64,000 nucleotides of DNA from Anaerolineaceae bacterium (GTDB lineage Bacteria > Chloroflexota > Anaerolineae > Aggregatilineales > Phototrophicaceae). Positions 25,725 through 34,844 of the stretch are shown in pieces. The notes under the pieces are model-generated. The model did not search any database. It saw nothing but the letters and a program-made list of their open reading frames with translations, and was not told the DNA's origin. The stretch spans positions 90,088 through 154,087 of the forward strand of contig JACKCH010000019.1 in the NCBI GenBank assembly GCA_020634115.1, given 5' to 3'. How positions within the stretch are numbered: position 1 is the stretch's first letter; each line of letters opens with the position of its first letter. The translations under genes were made by a program, and so were the position numbers.

Positions 25725-27167
25725 TTAGTATGCCCTGGCGAAAATGGCAATTCGGTCTGCAGGTTTACCAGTGTACAGACATATTCCTGTGCCGCCGGGC
25801 TGCTCAAACGGGAAGCAGCGGATCGTAGTGGCGATGTCATCTTTAATTTTAGCTTCGTCGTCACCGGAGCCGGCCCACCAGCCCCGCGCCCAACCTCCGG
25901 CCAGGATCACCTCGCGTAGTTCGTCATAGCTGGTCACATCGTGGGTATTCTCATCGCGGAAGATCGTCGCCTGGGCCAACATGTTCGCCTGGACTTCGTC
26001 TAGCAGACCCTGCACGCGGGCGGCGATGTTTTCCTGCGACACGAATTGTTTCCCCTCTTTGCCTGGGATGTCACGCCGTGCCAGTGCCACCGACCCTTTT
26101 TCTACATCCTTCGGGCCGATTTCCATGCGTACCGGGACACCACGCATTTCCCAGTCGTTATACTTGAAGCCCGGTGTCATTCCGTCGCGGTTGTCAATGT
26201 GTATACGAATCCCGGCGGCGATAAGTTCCCGTTTCATGCGTTCAACGGTCTCCATCACCTGGACTTGTTCGCCGTCATTGCGGTAAATTGGGACGATTAC
26301 AACCTGGTAAGGCGCGAGTTTCGGTGGCAGGCGCAGACCTTTGTCATCACCATGTGCCATTACCACCGCACCCACCATCCGGGTGCTGACGCCCCAGGAT
26401 GTCGTCCAGCAATACTGGAGTTCGTTGTTGGTATCCAGGTATTTGATGTCGAACGCTTTGGCGAAATTCTGCCCCAGATTGTGGCTTGTGCCGGATTGCA
26501 GCGCCTTTTTGTCGCCCATCATGGCTTCAATTGTATAGGTGTGCAGCGCCCCTGCGAACTTCTCGCGGTCGCTTTTGCGACCCTTCACCACCGGAATCGC
26601 GGCGTCGTTGACGGCGAAATCGGCGTATACGTCCAGCATCTGCCGGGTTTCTTCCTCGGCCTCGTCAAAGGTTGCATGGGCGGTGTGGCCTTCCTGCCAC
26701 AGAAACTCCGTCGTCCGCAAAAACGGGCGGGTTCGCATTTCCCAACGGACGACATTCGCCCATTGGTTCATCAGGAGTGGCAGGTCACGGTAGGACTGAA
26801 TCCACTCCTTGAAGGCTTCCATAATGATGGTTTCGGACGTGGGGCGGACAACCAGCGGTTCTTCCAGTTTTTTGCCCCCAGCAATCGTGACGACGGCCAG
26901 TTCCGGGCTGAACCCTTCCACATGCTCCGCTTCACGTTTGAGGAAGCTCTCCGGGATAAACAGCGGGAAGTAGGCGTTCTGGTGTCCGGTAGCCTTAAAG
27001 CGGCGATCTAACCCGCCTTTGATCGCTTCCCACAGCTCGTAGCCATACGGTTTAATGATGAGGCAGCCGCGCACTGGGGACTGTGCCGCCAGGTCAGCGC
27101 GGTAAACGATTTCATTATACCAGCGGGAGAAATCTTCACTTTGAGGAACCACCGCCTGCGATGCCAT
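25725..27167 (-). CDS. proS: Prolyl-tRNA synthetase, archaeal/eukaryal-type (ProS type 3)
   Basis: 480 aa from the ATG at 27167 with AAGGATTG upstream. It charges tRNA-Pro. Class II motifs are readable: YFPLFIPESFLKREAEHVEGFSPE, RPTSETIIMEAFKEWI (motif 2 start), VVRWEMRTRPFLRTTEFLWQEGHTAHA and TSWGVSTRMVGAVVMAHGDDKGL (motif 3). An anticodon-binding domain (about 285-380) and the C-terminal zinc-type extension of the short ProS form follow. The bacterial editing insertion domain is absent, so this is the archaeal-type enzyme that also occurs in Chloroflexota, Thermus and mycoplasmas. Confidence 0.95.
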   Translation of the reverse strand: MASQAVVPQSEDFSRWYNEIVYRADLAAQSPVRGCLIIKPYGYELWEAIKGGLDRRFKATGHQNAYFPLFIPESFLKREAEHVEGFSPELAVVTIAGGKKLEEPLVVRPTSETIIMEAFKEWIQSYRDLPLLMNQWANVVRWEMRTRPFLRTTEFLWQEGHTAHATFDEAEEETRQMLDVYADFAVNDAAIPVVKGRKSDREKFAGALHTYTIEAMMGDKKALQSGTSHNLGQNFAKAFDIKYLDTNNELQYCWTTSWGVSTRMVGAVVMAHGDDKGLRLPPKLAPYQVVIVPIYRNDGEQVQVMETVERMKRELIAAGIRIHIDNRDGMTPGFKYNDWEMRGVPVRMEIGPKDVEKGSVALARRDIPGKEGKQFVSQENIAARVQGLLDEVQANMLAQATIFRDENTHDVTSYDELREVILAGGWARGWWAGSGDDEAKIKDDIATTIRCFPFEQPGGTGICLYTGKPADRIAIFARAY

Positions 27168-27486
27168 AAATTCAATCCTTATAATGTGAAACTTTTTACA
27201 TTTGCAAAGGTGCATTATAGCGGAGAACACGGCTTTGAGTGATAGGCAATTTGATTAACAATAGGTGTATAAACTGCGATTTTGGTAGATCACATAGAAT
27301 GAAAAGGGCAGCAAATCCAGGCTTACTGCCCCGTTCAAGCTAAAGCTAATTGCAATCTGTTCTGATTGATCGCCTGGTACACGAACAAGACTGTTTCAGG
27401 GTATAAGAGCGGTCTGGAATGGCTGCTCTGGGAGCGCACGTCGGCGCTCCCTTATATCACCCATCATACTCATTTTAGCGAGGTAC
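27168..27486. other. 319-nt intergenic stretch upstream of proS
   Basis: A minus-strand TATAAT (plus 27214-27219) with a weak -35 gives proS a leader of about 40 nt. At 27430-27451 GGGAGCG/CGCTCCC forms a hairpin with an 8-nt loop, 36 nt after the stop of the next minus-strand gene, and may end that transcript although no T-tract follows. The rest shows no gene. Confidence 0.5.
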
Positions 27487-28695
27487 TTATCGGTGTATGG
27501 TAATTCCCATCGTGACGCTGCACGCCTGTCCGTCGAACACCGCATTGCCGACCATCTGCCCAGTAAGTTGGTTGGCATTCACAACGCGCAGCGTCAGTTG
27601 GGCGTTACCGTTAGCGAGCGGAATCGAGCCGTAGTATGCACCCGATGACTGCCGTGTGAAGGGTATTCCGTCGAAATAGAGCGTATTACCAGCGATGGAA
27701 ATCGAAACGCTGAAGGCCTGGGTGCTGAATACCTCAGTGGTCCGAACGTGGAAGTTCGGTGTCCCCGCGCAGGATGTGTCAGCTTCGTCACTTAGTATCG
27801 CTACCCATCCGCCACCGCCGCTGGGCGGAGTGATCGCATTGCCACCACCGCCAGACGATGACCCGCTGGAAGTGATCGGGATAAGGGGTGGTGGGGCAGT
27901 TTCTCCCACACTTTCACAATCCCCGGTTTCAGTTACCAGTTCCTGAGCAACCCAGATTTCCGCTGCGGATGATTTCGGCGCGGCAAGTTCCTTGTCCAGT
28001 TGGTACCACACGCTGCCATTGTCAGCCACGTAACGTGCCAGCACCTCGAAGTCTTCACCAGTCGGTAAAAAGGCAACCGAGGTTCGGTTTTCGCCGGGGC
28101 CAACGCGCAGATTAGCGGTGCGTGCTGTATCCGTGCTGACAAAACACGTCTCGCCTGTACCGGTAGGGATTGGTTGCATGGATTTGACAATTGCAGCCAG
28201 TAAAGGCCCCAACGCCTGTATGTCGGCCGTTGGCGCCATGGCGTCTACGAAAGCAAACGACTCGGCATCGAACTGGATTACGTAGGTGTATCCTTCGTAG
28301 TCTTCGCTCGCAATGGGGTACCAGATCAATGCAGCCGGATAGTCTCCCATTTGGATGTTGAATACGGACGATGATGATATATCGAAACCGTACAGCGCGA
28401 TATTGATGTCATTCATCAAGCTTGCTGGGGTAGCATCCTCCCCAATGTCCACCGTCTCTGATACCTGCTGGGGTGCTAAAACAAAAACCAAGAAATCCTC
28501 ATCCAGGCTGAACAAATAATACCCACCGGTTTCGTCGTCATACTCGTTTTCCCAAGTGTCCGGGATGTAAATTTCGTATCCGCCGGGCAACCGAACCCGC
28601 TGCCCCAGCTTGATCTCCGTATCATCCTGTGCGGAAGTGTGTGCCGCTGTCATCATGAACAGTACCAACATGATAAAGTAGAGTAGTTTTTTCAT
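27487..28695 (-). CDS. Secreted protein with SH3-like domain
   Basis: 402 aa with a cleavable signal peptide (MKKLLYFIMLVLFMMTAAHTSAQ). Residues about 30-190 form an unassigned domain that includes GGYEIYIPDTWENEYDDETGGYYLF, similar in style to PsbP/surface domains. Residues about 195-275 form a bacterial SH3 domain (TANLRVGPGENRTSVAFLPTGEDFEVLARY, then VWYQLD). A Ser/Gly-rich linker leads to a C-terminal beta domain of about 100 residues with two cysteines that could pair. It is likely an envelope-binding protein. It is transcribed away from an orphan solute-binding protein. Confidence 0.65.
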   Translation of the reverse strand: MKKLLYFIMLVLFMMTAAHTSAQDDTEIKLGQRVRLPGGYEIYIPDTWENEYDDETGGYYLFSLDEDFLVFVLAPQQVSETVDIGEDATPASLMNDINIALYGFDISSSSVFNIQMGDYPAALIWYPIASEDYEGYTYVIQFDAESFAFVDAMAPTADIQALGPLLAAIVKSMQPIPTGTGETCFVSTDTARTANLRVGPGENRTSVAFLPTGEDFEVLARYVADNGSVWYQLDKELAAPKSSAAEIWVAQELVTETGDCESVGETAPPPLIPITSSGSSSGGGGNAITPPSGGGGWVAILSDEADTSCAGTPNFHVRTTEVFSTQAFSVSISIAGNTLYFDGIPFTRQSSGAYYGSIPLANGNAQLTLRVVNANQLTGQMVGNAVFDGQACSVTMGITIHR

Positions 28696-29003
28696 CGGCG
28701 TTTCCTTCTATAATCGGACTTTCACCCTGAGTAAGTCATCTGAGGGCATTCCAGGTAAGTTGTTTTTAACCCCGCGACGTCTATAGTAAAAGGTAGTGTC
28801 TCTACTAATGCTTACAATATATGTTAACGGGAGATGGATGGCTTGAACAATAAGGTTTCGATGGTTTTGGAAGAAATTTCAGATTTAATATGAAATGTTC
28901 GTTGTTTCCAGAAAGCGAAGCAGATTTCCCGACTTGGGCTGAAACATCCCCGTAGGATTGATGTATAATCCAAATGTTTGACCGCTAGGGAGATGATGCC
29001 TGT
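28696..29003. other. 308-nt intergenic stretch between divergent genes
   Basis: It holds a perfect TATAAT (28964-28969) for the plus-strand solute-binding protein, with only a weak -35 (GAAACA at 28941-28946). The half nearer the minus-strand gene is AT-rich with no clear promoter. No small gene or RNA was recognised. Confidence 0.45.
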
Positions 29004-30317
29004 ATGTTGAACCGCCTGCTTCAATCCATCTGTCTACTCACTATTGGCCTTCTGGTACTGGTGAGCTGTGCCGGACAATCGGCTGCTGACCAGCTAACCA
29101 CAACACCGGCATTGACTGAAACTGCAGCGCCGGGGGGCAATACCCCGGTTGTTCCCCTGGCAACCCCCACACCCAGCGGCCCGATGGTGCTGACTATCTG
29201 GATTCCAGAACCACTTTCCCCGTTGAATAATCGGGATGCAGCAACGGATATTGCCCAGCAGATCACCGCCTTTGAAGCCAGCGAACCGGATATTCTGGTG
29301 GAAACCCGATTGAAGAAAGTGCGGGACATCGGCGGCATCATGGAGACGCTGCGGACGGCCAGCGCGGTTGCGCCGGGTGCGCTGCCGGATTTAGTTTTGG
29401 TGCGTCGTGAAGACTTGCTGACTGCTGTTCAGTCCGGGCTGATCCAACCCTTAGATGAACGGACTTACACGGCTCATTTGGCCGACTTCTACCCAGGGGT
29501 GCTGGAACTGGGTAAGGTGAACGGGCAGCTTTACGGTCTACCGTATGCGTTGGATGTGTCCCACCTCGCTTATGTGGGTAACAGCACTGGCGGGAACTCC
29601 GATTTGCAATGGCAGTTCAGCGATATTCTGGAGAATAATCAGCCTTTTGTTTTTGCGGCAGGGCGCACCAGCGGTCTGAACGATGTATTTCTGATTCAGT
29701 ATCTGGCGGCGGGCGGGGTGGCGATGGATGGCACAATCGGCTCCCTGAATGCAAACGCGCTGCGCTCAACCCTGACCTTTTACGAACAGGCGGTTGCGGC
29801 GGAACTGCTCACGCCATCCCTGCTCGACTACACCGTATCCACTGACTTCAGTGACGGGTTGAGTAACGGTACTATCCCGGCAGCCGTGATTAACGCCTCG
29901 CAGTATCTGGTTTTGCGCGAGACACTGCCGAATTTGCAGGTTGCGCCGGTGCCGACGGCATCTGAGGGGTTCACAACGCTGGTGGACGGGTGGATGTGGG
30001 TGATGGTGACATCCAACGCCGACCAGCAAACCGCTTCAGCGCGTTTTATCAACTGGATGCTGGATGCGGAGCGCCAGGGACACTTTACCGAAATCGTTCA
30101 CCTGATCCCCTCGCAGCGGGACGCCGTGCTGCGGCGGTGGGAGGCTACCCCTTACGCCGAGTTCGTCAACAATCTGATGGATCGCGCGGCTATTCCGCTG
30201 GCGGGTGGTGGCGGTGTCGCGGCGCGGGCCATGCAAACCGCCTTCGCCGCCGTGCTGCAAGGCCAGCGCACCGCCGACGAAGCCACCCAGGATGCACTTG
30301 CTCAGGTCGGGGGATAG
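29004..30317 (+). CDS. Extracellular solute-binding lipoprotein (ABC transporter family 1)
   Basis: 437 aa. Lipobox LVLVSC at the N-terminus, followed by a Thr/Pro linker. The mature part matches family 1 solute-binding proteins: ITAFEASEPDILVETRLKKV, LPDLVLVRREDLLTAVQSGLIQPLDE, GKVNGQLYGLPYALDVSHLAYVGN and a C-terminal FINWMLDAERQGHFTE. Such proteins deliver sugars or other solutes to permeases. No permease or ATPase is next to it, so it is an orphan that must use a distant or shared transporter. The ligand is unknown. Confidence 0.8.
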   Translation: MLNRLLQSICLLTIGLLVLVSCAGQSAADQLTTTPALTETAAPGGNTPVVPLATPTPSGPMVLTIWIPEPLSPLNNRDAATDIAQQITAFEASEPDILVETRLKKVRDIGGIMETLRTASAVAPGALPDLVLVRREDLLTAVQSGLIQPLDERTYTAHLADFYPGVLELGKVNGQLYGLPYALDVSHLAYVGNSTGGNSDLQWQFSDILENNQPFVFAAGRTSGLNDVFLIQYLAAGGVAMDGTIGSLNANALRSTLTFYEQAVAAELLTPSLLDYTVSTDFSDGLSNGTIPAAVINASQYLVLRETLPNLQVAPVPTASEGFTTLVDGWMWVMVTSNADQQTASARFINWMLDAERQGHFTEIVHLIPSQRDAVLRRWEATPYAEFVNNLMDRAAIPLAGGGGVAARAMQTAFAAVLQGQRTADEATQDALAQVGG

Positions 30318-30372
30318 AAACCGCTGAACCTCGCACTCCCGAAAAGGTGTGCCACATGGTACAGTGCTGCCT

Positions 30373-31164
30373 ATGACTGAGAAAATTCTACTCGAATCCT
30401 ATCCTGATGGCGTGACTGTCCTCATGTTTAACCGTCCCCAGGCGCGTAATGCCCTCGACCTGGAAAGTATGCGCCTGTTTGCGGAGACGGTCTCGTGTCT
30501 GCGTGAAGATGCCGGGCTGCGGGTTGTGGTGCTGACCGGCGCGGGTGAACAGGCCTTTTGCAGCGGTGGCGACCTGGTCGAACTCAGTAACTATCCCTCA
30601 GAAGCCGATGCGATCAATATGATTACCCTCATGGGTGATGCGTTGCTGACGCTGGAACGTCTGCCGGTGCCGGTGATTGCTGCGATCAACGGATACGCGC
30701 TGGGCGGTGGCAGCGAAATCGCGCTGGCCTGCGATATGCGGATTGTGGACGAGGCGGTTCAACTTGGATTGGTGCAGATTCGCCTGGGACTGACTCCCGG
30801 TTGGGGGGCGGGGCAGCGCCTGCTGCGGGTGGTGGGTTACGCCCGTGCAATGGACTTGCTGCTGCGCGGCCATGTGCTTCATGCCTCGGAAATTGAGGAG
30901 TTAGGATTGGCGAATCGCATCGTGGAGCAAGGTTCTGCCCTCCCACAGGCGCTCCGTGTTGCCCGCCAAATTGCCGCTGCTCCGCCCGATACTGTACGCG
31001 GGGTTAAGGCACTGCTTCAGGCTGGCATGAATCATCCGTATGAAATGGCGCTGCAAATTGAACGCGCGGTGTTTCCGCCGTTATGGGCTGCCGAACCGCA
31101 TCTGAAAGCTGTGAATGACTTTCTAAACCGCCGCAAATCACCTGACTCCGACACTGAATCTTAA
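30373..31164 (+). CDS. Enoyl-CoA hydratase/isomerase-family protein
   Basis: 263 aa from the ATG at 30373; upstream GTGs at 30349 and 30364 are possible and no strong ribosome site decides. The crotonase fold is clear: NRPQARNALDLESM, oxyanion-hole segment AFCSGGDL, ALGGGSEIALACDMRI and LVQIRLGLTPGWGAGQRLLRVVG. The first catalytic Glu (GGGSE) is kept, but the second position reads Gln (LGLVQIR) where hydratases have Glu. It may therefore be an isomerase, decarboxylase or thioesterase-type member rather than a true hydratase. It lies 55 nt after the solute-binding protein gene on the same strand. Confidence 0.8.
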   Translation: MTEKILLESYPDGVTVLMFNRPQARNALDLESMRLFAETVSCLREDAGLRVVVLTGAGEQAFCSGGDLVELSNYPSEADAINMITLMGDALLTLERLPVPVIAAINGYALGGGSEIALACDMRIVDEAVQLGLVQIRLGLTPGWGAGQRLLRVVGYARAMDLLLRGHVLHASEIEELGLANRIVEQGSALPQALRVARQIAAAPPDTVRGVKALLQAGMNHPYEMALQIERAVFPPLWAAEPHLKAVNDFLNRRKSPDSDTES

Positions 31165-31182
31165 ATTTCTGAGGTATTTTTC

Positions 31183-31956
31183 ATGCCAGGATTTTATTCA
31201 ACTATCGCCCGTTATTACGACGCCGAACATACCGACAAAATAGATGATCTGCTGTTTTATGATGAATTGGCCGGGGAATATGGCGACCCGATTCTGGAAA
31301 TTGGCTGTGGCACAGGCCGGGTGATGTTTCACCTGGGGCAGGCCGGTTATACCGTACACGGCATAGATAACGAAGCCTCGATGCTGGAACGTGCTCATCG
31401 CCGCCTCGACTCGCTGCCACACCTGAAAAACCAGCTCACGCTGCATCAGGGCGATGTATTTACCTATTCATTAGAAGGCAAGTACAAACTCACATTGCTT
31501 ACCTATAACGCGCTGATGCACTTCCATGAGCAGGAGGCGCAGTTGGCGTTGTTGAAACGGATGCGCCAGTGGACAGCTGATGACGGCTTACTGGTGATTG
31601 ATTTGCCCAATGCCGGGGAAACCTTCGCCAGCCAGGATAATGATGCCATCACACTCGAACGCACCTTTATCGAACCGGAAAATGGTCATCTGGTCATGCA
31701 GCAGGCCGTGAGCTATCTGGATCGCGTCGAACAACTCATGCGCGTCACCTGGATTTACGATGAAGTGACCGGGGATGGAGTGGTGAAACGCACCGTCGCG
31801 CCGGTGGTGTTCCGCTACTTCTTTTACCCGGAAGTGCAACTGCTGCTGAAGTCCAGCGGCTTTGAGGTGGTCGAAGTCTATGGTGATACCGAGCGCGGCC
31901 CATTTGAGGACGGCTGTGAACGGATGATTATCCTCGCCAAACCGGTGAATTGGTGA
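31183..31956 (+). CDS. Class I SAM-dependent methyltransferase
   Basis: 257 aa. Motif I ILEIGCGTGRVMFHL, motif II with acidic DNEAS, motif III HQGDVF, motif IV LTLLTYNALMHF and post-motif IDLPNAGETF are all in place for a Rossmann-fold methyltransferase of the UbiE/Methyltransf_25 type. The C-terminal part (YFFYPEVQLLLKSSGFEVVEVYGD) is typical of small-molecule methyltransferases. The acceptor is unknown. It starts 18 nt after the crotonase gene and ends next to a lipoprotein gene, so the three may be co-transcribed. Confidence 0.85.
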   Translation: MPGFYSTIARYYDAEHTDKIDDLLFYDELAGEYGDPILEIGCGTGRVMFHLGQAGYTVHGIDNEASMLERAHRRLDSLPHLKNQLTLHQGDVFTYSLEGKYKLTLLTYNALMHFHEQEAQLALLKRMRQWTADDGLLVIDLPNAGETFASQDNDAITLERTFIEPENGHLVMQQAVSYLDRVEQLMRVTWIYDEVTGDGVVKRTVAPVVFRYFFYPEVQLLLKSSGFEVVEVYGDTERGPFEDGCERMIILAKPVNW

Positions 31957-31973
31957 GTGAACGAGGCGGCAAG

Positions 31974-32864
31974 ATGCTGAATCGTGTTTCAGAAAATCCT
32001 CCGGCGCGAATCGCTGTTTTATGGCAGCGTTGTGTGTTCCCCGCAGGTATCATCGCGGTTCTCATGTTCGCGCTGGTCGCCTGTGAGCCGACAACCCCCA
32101 TCATACCGACTCAGCCCCGCACACTGAGCGGCCCAACAATTGAAGCCAGCCCGGTGGTGCTGCCGCTGCTGCCAACTGACCCGGTGGACAGCTATTATGG
32201 ACAGAACGACCCGACTGCCGCCGCGCTGCCGCGCAATAATGACCTGCCACCGCTCCCGGTGGGCGGGGTCGTACAGGGCGGTCAGGTTGTGCAGGTCACG
32301 GCGGAAGACGGTGGCCTGATAAACGGCGTTTTCTATCAGGGTGGGTTGGTGCGCCAGCCGGGTATCCTACTGCTGGCTGCCGACTATATCGCGTGGGGGG
32401 ATTTTCCATCGCAACTCTTTCAGGCGGGGTTTACCGTGCTTTCGGTGAGTCTGCGCCCAGGTGAAGCTGGTGCGGCGGATTTCAGTGTTTTGCTGCGGGC
32501 GCTTTCCAGCGGCGAGGCCGACCCAGGGCGCTTAGGCGTCATCGGCGTGGGGGAGGGGGCGGATGTGGCCTTTATGGGATGTGCGGCGGAACTGTTGTGT
32601 GATACTGTCGTCCTCCTCAGCCCACTTCAACACGATACTCTGTTAGCCAATCTGCCGGCGTTCAACCCGCGTGCGATTTTGACCATCGCCAGCCGGGAAG
32701 ATACCCTCTCGTTCGCCACTGCCCAGGATTTAGCCTCCGCGGCCACCGGCGACTCTCTCTTCCAACCATTGGAAGGCGCTGGAAGCGGCACGGCAATGCT
32801 CCAGAACCGGCCTGACCTGGCGGATTTTATAATCCAGTGGTTTGACCGGCAGTTTGGCGAATAG
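31974..32864 (+). CDS. Lipoprotein with alpha/beta-hydrolase fold lacking the catalytic triad
   Basis: 296 aa from the ATG at 31974 with GAGG 7 nt upstream; TTG or GTG at 31950-31953 would overlap the preceding gene. The lipobox is MFALVAC. After a Pro-rich linker an alpha/beta-hydrolase fold is seen: DGGLINGVFYQGG, GILLLAADYIAWGDFPSQLFQAGFTVLSVSLRPG, and a GVIGVGEGADVAF elbow. The elbow has Gly where the nucleophile Ser belongs, and the usual late AHGT/GHGT reads GAGSGTAML, so the catalytic His is also gone. The Asp region ASREDTLSF remains. It is probably a non-enzymatic binding protein of the envelope. Confidence 0.6.
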   Translation: MLNRVSENPPARIAVLWQRCVFPAGIIAVLMFALVACEPTTPIIPTQPRTLSGPTIEASPVVLPLLPTDPVDSYYGQNDPTAAALPRNNDLPPLPVGGVVQGGQVVQVTAEDGGLINGVFYQGGLVRQPGILLLAADYIAWGDFPSQLFQAGFTVLSVSLRPGEAGAADFSVLLRALSSGEADPGRLGVIGVGEGADVAFMGCAAELLCDTVVLLSPLQHDTLLANLPAFNPRAILTIASREDTLSFATAQDLASAATGDSLFQPLEGAGSGTAMLQNRPDLADFIIQWFDRQFGE

Positions 32865-32943
32865 CCGGTTGGCTCTACGCAGCTATCGGAAAAGGGCCTA
32901 AAATCAAGCCGTTTTGTTTTCCACAATGAAGGATAGCAATCTT

Positions 32944-33321
32944 ATGAAGCGCACTTTTGTGATTGTGGCGGGCGTGTTTGGCGCACTTGGCGTTTCCCTG
33001 GGCGCGTTTGGCGCGCATGGCCTGTCCGCGATGCTGGACGCCAACGGTCATGCCGGTTCATTCCAGACCGCGACGGAATACCTGATGATTCATACGCTGG
33101 CGCTGCTCTTTACCGCCATCGCTGCCCAGCAGTGGCCGGGCAAGCTGACGCAGTGGGCCGGATACTTGTTCATCATCGGCAACCTGCTGTTTTCGGGTAG
33201 CCTGTATGTGTTGTCTATGCTGAATATGAGTGTGATGGGTGCGGTGGCACCATTTGGGGGCGCGGCGCTGATCGCCGGGTGGGTGCTGTTGGCGGTAGTG
33301 GCCTGGCGGGCTAAAGGGTAG
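32944..33321 (+). CDS. DUF423 family membrane protein
   Basis: 125 aa from the ATG at 32944 with AAGGA 10 nt upstream. Four membrane helices and the family hallmark GAFGAHGL after the first helix (VIVAGVFGALGVSLGAFGAHGL). YgdD-type DUF423 proteins are small inner-membrane proteins of unknown function found in most bacteria. The next gene converges 8 nt away. Confidence 0.82.
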   Translation: MKRTFVIVAGVFGALGVSLGAFGAHGLSAMLDANGHAGSFQTATEYLMIHTLALLFTAIAAQQWPGKLTQWAGYLFIIGNLLFSGSLYVLSMLNMSVMGAVAPFGGAALIAGWVLLAVVAWRAKG

Positions 33322-33329
33322 GCGCGGCG

Positions 33330-34013
33330 CTACACCAGGTCGTATTCAGCCTGGGTACATACCCGCAGCGCGCCGGCTAACTCATAACCGATTACCTGGG
33401 TGCTGCCATTGACGGCCAGTTGGAGCGGGCCATTGAACGGGGCACGGTCTTTCAGGGTGAGGGCAACGCCCGGTTTTAAGCCGAGTGTGCCAAGGTAATC
33501 CAATTTACCGGCATCGTGGGTCGTGACCCGGCTGATGACCAGTTCCTGGTTGACCGCCACTTTGGTGAGCAGGTAGTCAATCACTTGTGGCATCACACCG
33601 TCTTCAGTCGGAATCGGCTCTCCATGTGGACAGCGATGAGGATTCCCGGCCAGTACCGCCATGCGCTCGACCACGACACTGCTGGCAACCGCGCCGAGTT
33701 CATCCGCTTCGTCATGGACTTCATGCCAGCCAAACTGCATGACATCCACCAGGAAACGCTCGACCAGCCGGTGTCGGCGAATTGACATCAGCGCCTCGCG
33801 TTCACCTGCCGGGGTGAGCATAATCCCCCGGTACGGCTCGTGTTCCAGGAAACCCGCTTCTTTGAGTCGCTGCACCATGCGTGTCACCGCCGGGGGGGAA
33901 ACATGCAGCACCTCAGCTAACGCTGATGTGGAGACATAGCGGTTATCGTCTTGATAGTAGGCCAGACGATAGGCTTCCGCCAGATAATCCTGCATTGCCT
34001 CACTTGCGCTCAT
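33330..34013 (-). CDS. DtxR/MntR-family metal-responsive regulator with altered primary metal site
   Basis: 227 aa. N-terminal winged helix (VSTSALAEVLHVSPPAVTRMVQRLKEAGFLEHEPYRGIMLTPAG), dimerisation domain (RRHRLVERFLVDV, EVHDEADELGAVAS, CPHGEPIP) and a C-terminal SH3/FeoA-like domain. Compared with DtxR, the ancillary-site residues His79, Glu83 and His98 are kept, and the Met10 position is Asp, as in MntR. However Cys102, Glu105 and His106 read Asp, Gly and Ala. The primary metal site is therefore mostly missing, so metal sensing may have changed. The family controls iron or manganese uptake. A promoter with an overlapping near-palindrome lies upstream. Confidence 0.8.
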   Translation of the reverse strand: MSASEAMQDYLAEAYRLAYYQDDNRYVSTSALAEVLHVSPPAVTRMVQRLKEAGFLEHEPYRGIMLTPAGEREALMSIRRHRLVERFLVDVMQFGWHEVHDEADELGAVASSVVVERMAVLAGNPHRCPHGEPIPTEDGVMPQVIDYLLTKVAVNQELVISRVTTHDAGKLDYLGTLGLKPGVALTLKDRAPFNGPLQLAVNGSTQVIGYELAGALRVCTQAEYDLV

Positions 34014-34058
34014 GGAGTTCGCCTTATTCCCACGCTGATTTTTCTTACGCTCATGATA

Positions 34059-34096
34059 AATATAGCGAAAGAACTATAAGTTTAGCAAGTGTTAAA
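34059..34096 (-). promoter_or_regulatory. Promoter and candidate operator of the DtxR-family gene
   Basis: Minus-strand TTGCTA (plus 34083-34088), an 18-nt spacer and TATATT (plus 34059-34064). The -35 lies inside the near-palindrome TTTAGCAAGTGTTAAA (34081-34096; half sites TTTAGCA and TGTTAAA differ at one position). Placement fits autoregulation. Confidence 0.5.
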
Positions 34097-34189
34097 TTTG
34101 GATTTTCCCTGGCGTAGTTGGGTAAGAATCGGTGTTTCCTGCCCCTCTAAGTTTGTTGATGTGGTTCGCTACTAAACAGGAGTGCTGTC

Positions 34190-34786
34190 GTGCAAATTGA
34201 TTTTTCTCCCATCACTGACCAGGGCATGACGTACCTGGAATTCGCTAAACGGTTCAACCGGGATGATCTCCGGGCTGTGACCAATACCTCAATTGATACG
34301 ATGCTTGATATTATTCATGATCTGAACGATGGGCAGGTCACTTATGAGCCGGTTGACCCCGATGCTCACGACTCGTTTGCGATTGAGGGTGAGGAAGACA
34401 TCGGGTGGACTATTGCCCATCTGATCGCCCATGTCACCGCCAGCAGTGAAGAAGGCGCGGCGCTCAGTTCTCTGCTGGCACGTGGCTTCTCGACCAGCGA
34501 ACGTCCCCGTTATGAAACGCCCTGGCGTGACCTGACAACGCAGGCGCAGTGCGTGCAGCGTTTAGAGGAGAGCCGCCGGATGCGCCTGGCTTACCTGGAT
34601 ACCTGGCCGGATGTCCCCCAACTGGATGTGTACCGTGAGATTTCGCCCCGTTTCACCGAGAAATTTGGCGAAATGAACGCCCCAGCGGCCTTTCTGTTTG
34701 GCCTGAAGCATGAAGTCGGCCATTATGACCAGTTTCGGGAAGTCCGTCAGCAGGCACTTGCTGCGACCAATATAGCTGCTGAGTAA
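34190..34786 (+). CDS. DinB-family protein
   Basis: 198 aa from a GTG at 34190 with AGGAG 8 nt upstream. A four-helix bundle of the DinB/YfiT type: helix 1 with FAKRFNRDDLRAVTNTSIDTMLDIIHDL, then DIGWTIAHLIAHVTASSEEGAALSSLL and the C-terminal LKHEVGHYDQFREVRQQ. Histidines in AHLIAHV and KHEVGHYDQ could bind the metal typical of the family. DinB proteins include thiol-dependent transferases and many uncharacterised members. A GC-rich hairpin follows. Confidence 0.75.
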   Translation: MQIDFSPITDQGMTYLEFAKRFNRDDLRAVTNTSIDTMLDIIHDLNDGQVTYEPVDPDAHDSFAIEGEEDIGWTIAHLIAHVTASSEEGAALSSLLARGFSTSERPRYETPWRDLTTQAQCVQRLEESRRMRLAYLDTWPDVPQLDVYREISPRFTEKFGEMNAPAAFLFGLKHEVGHYDQFREVRQQALAATNIAAE

Positions 34787-34844
34787 CAATCTGAGGATGC
34801 ATTTCACTGGCTCGAACTGAGGCTGGAATATGGATTAGGTAGGT

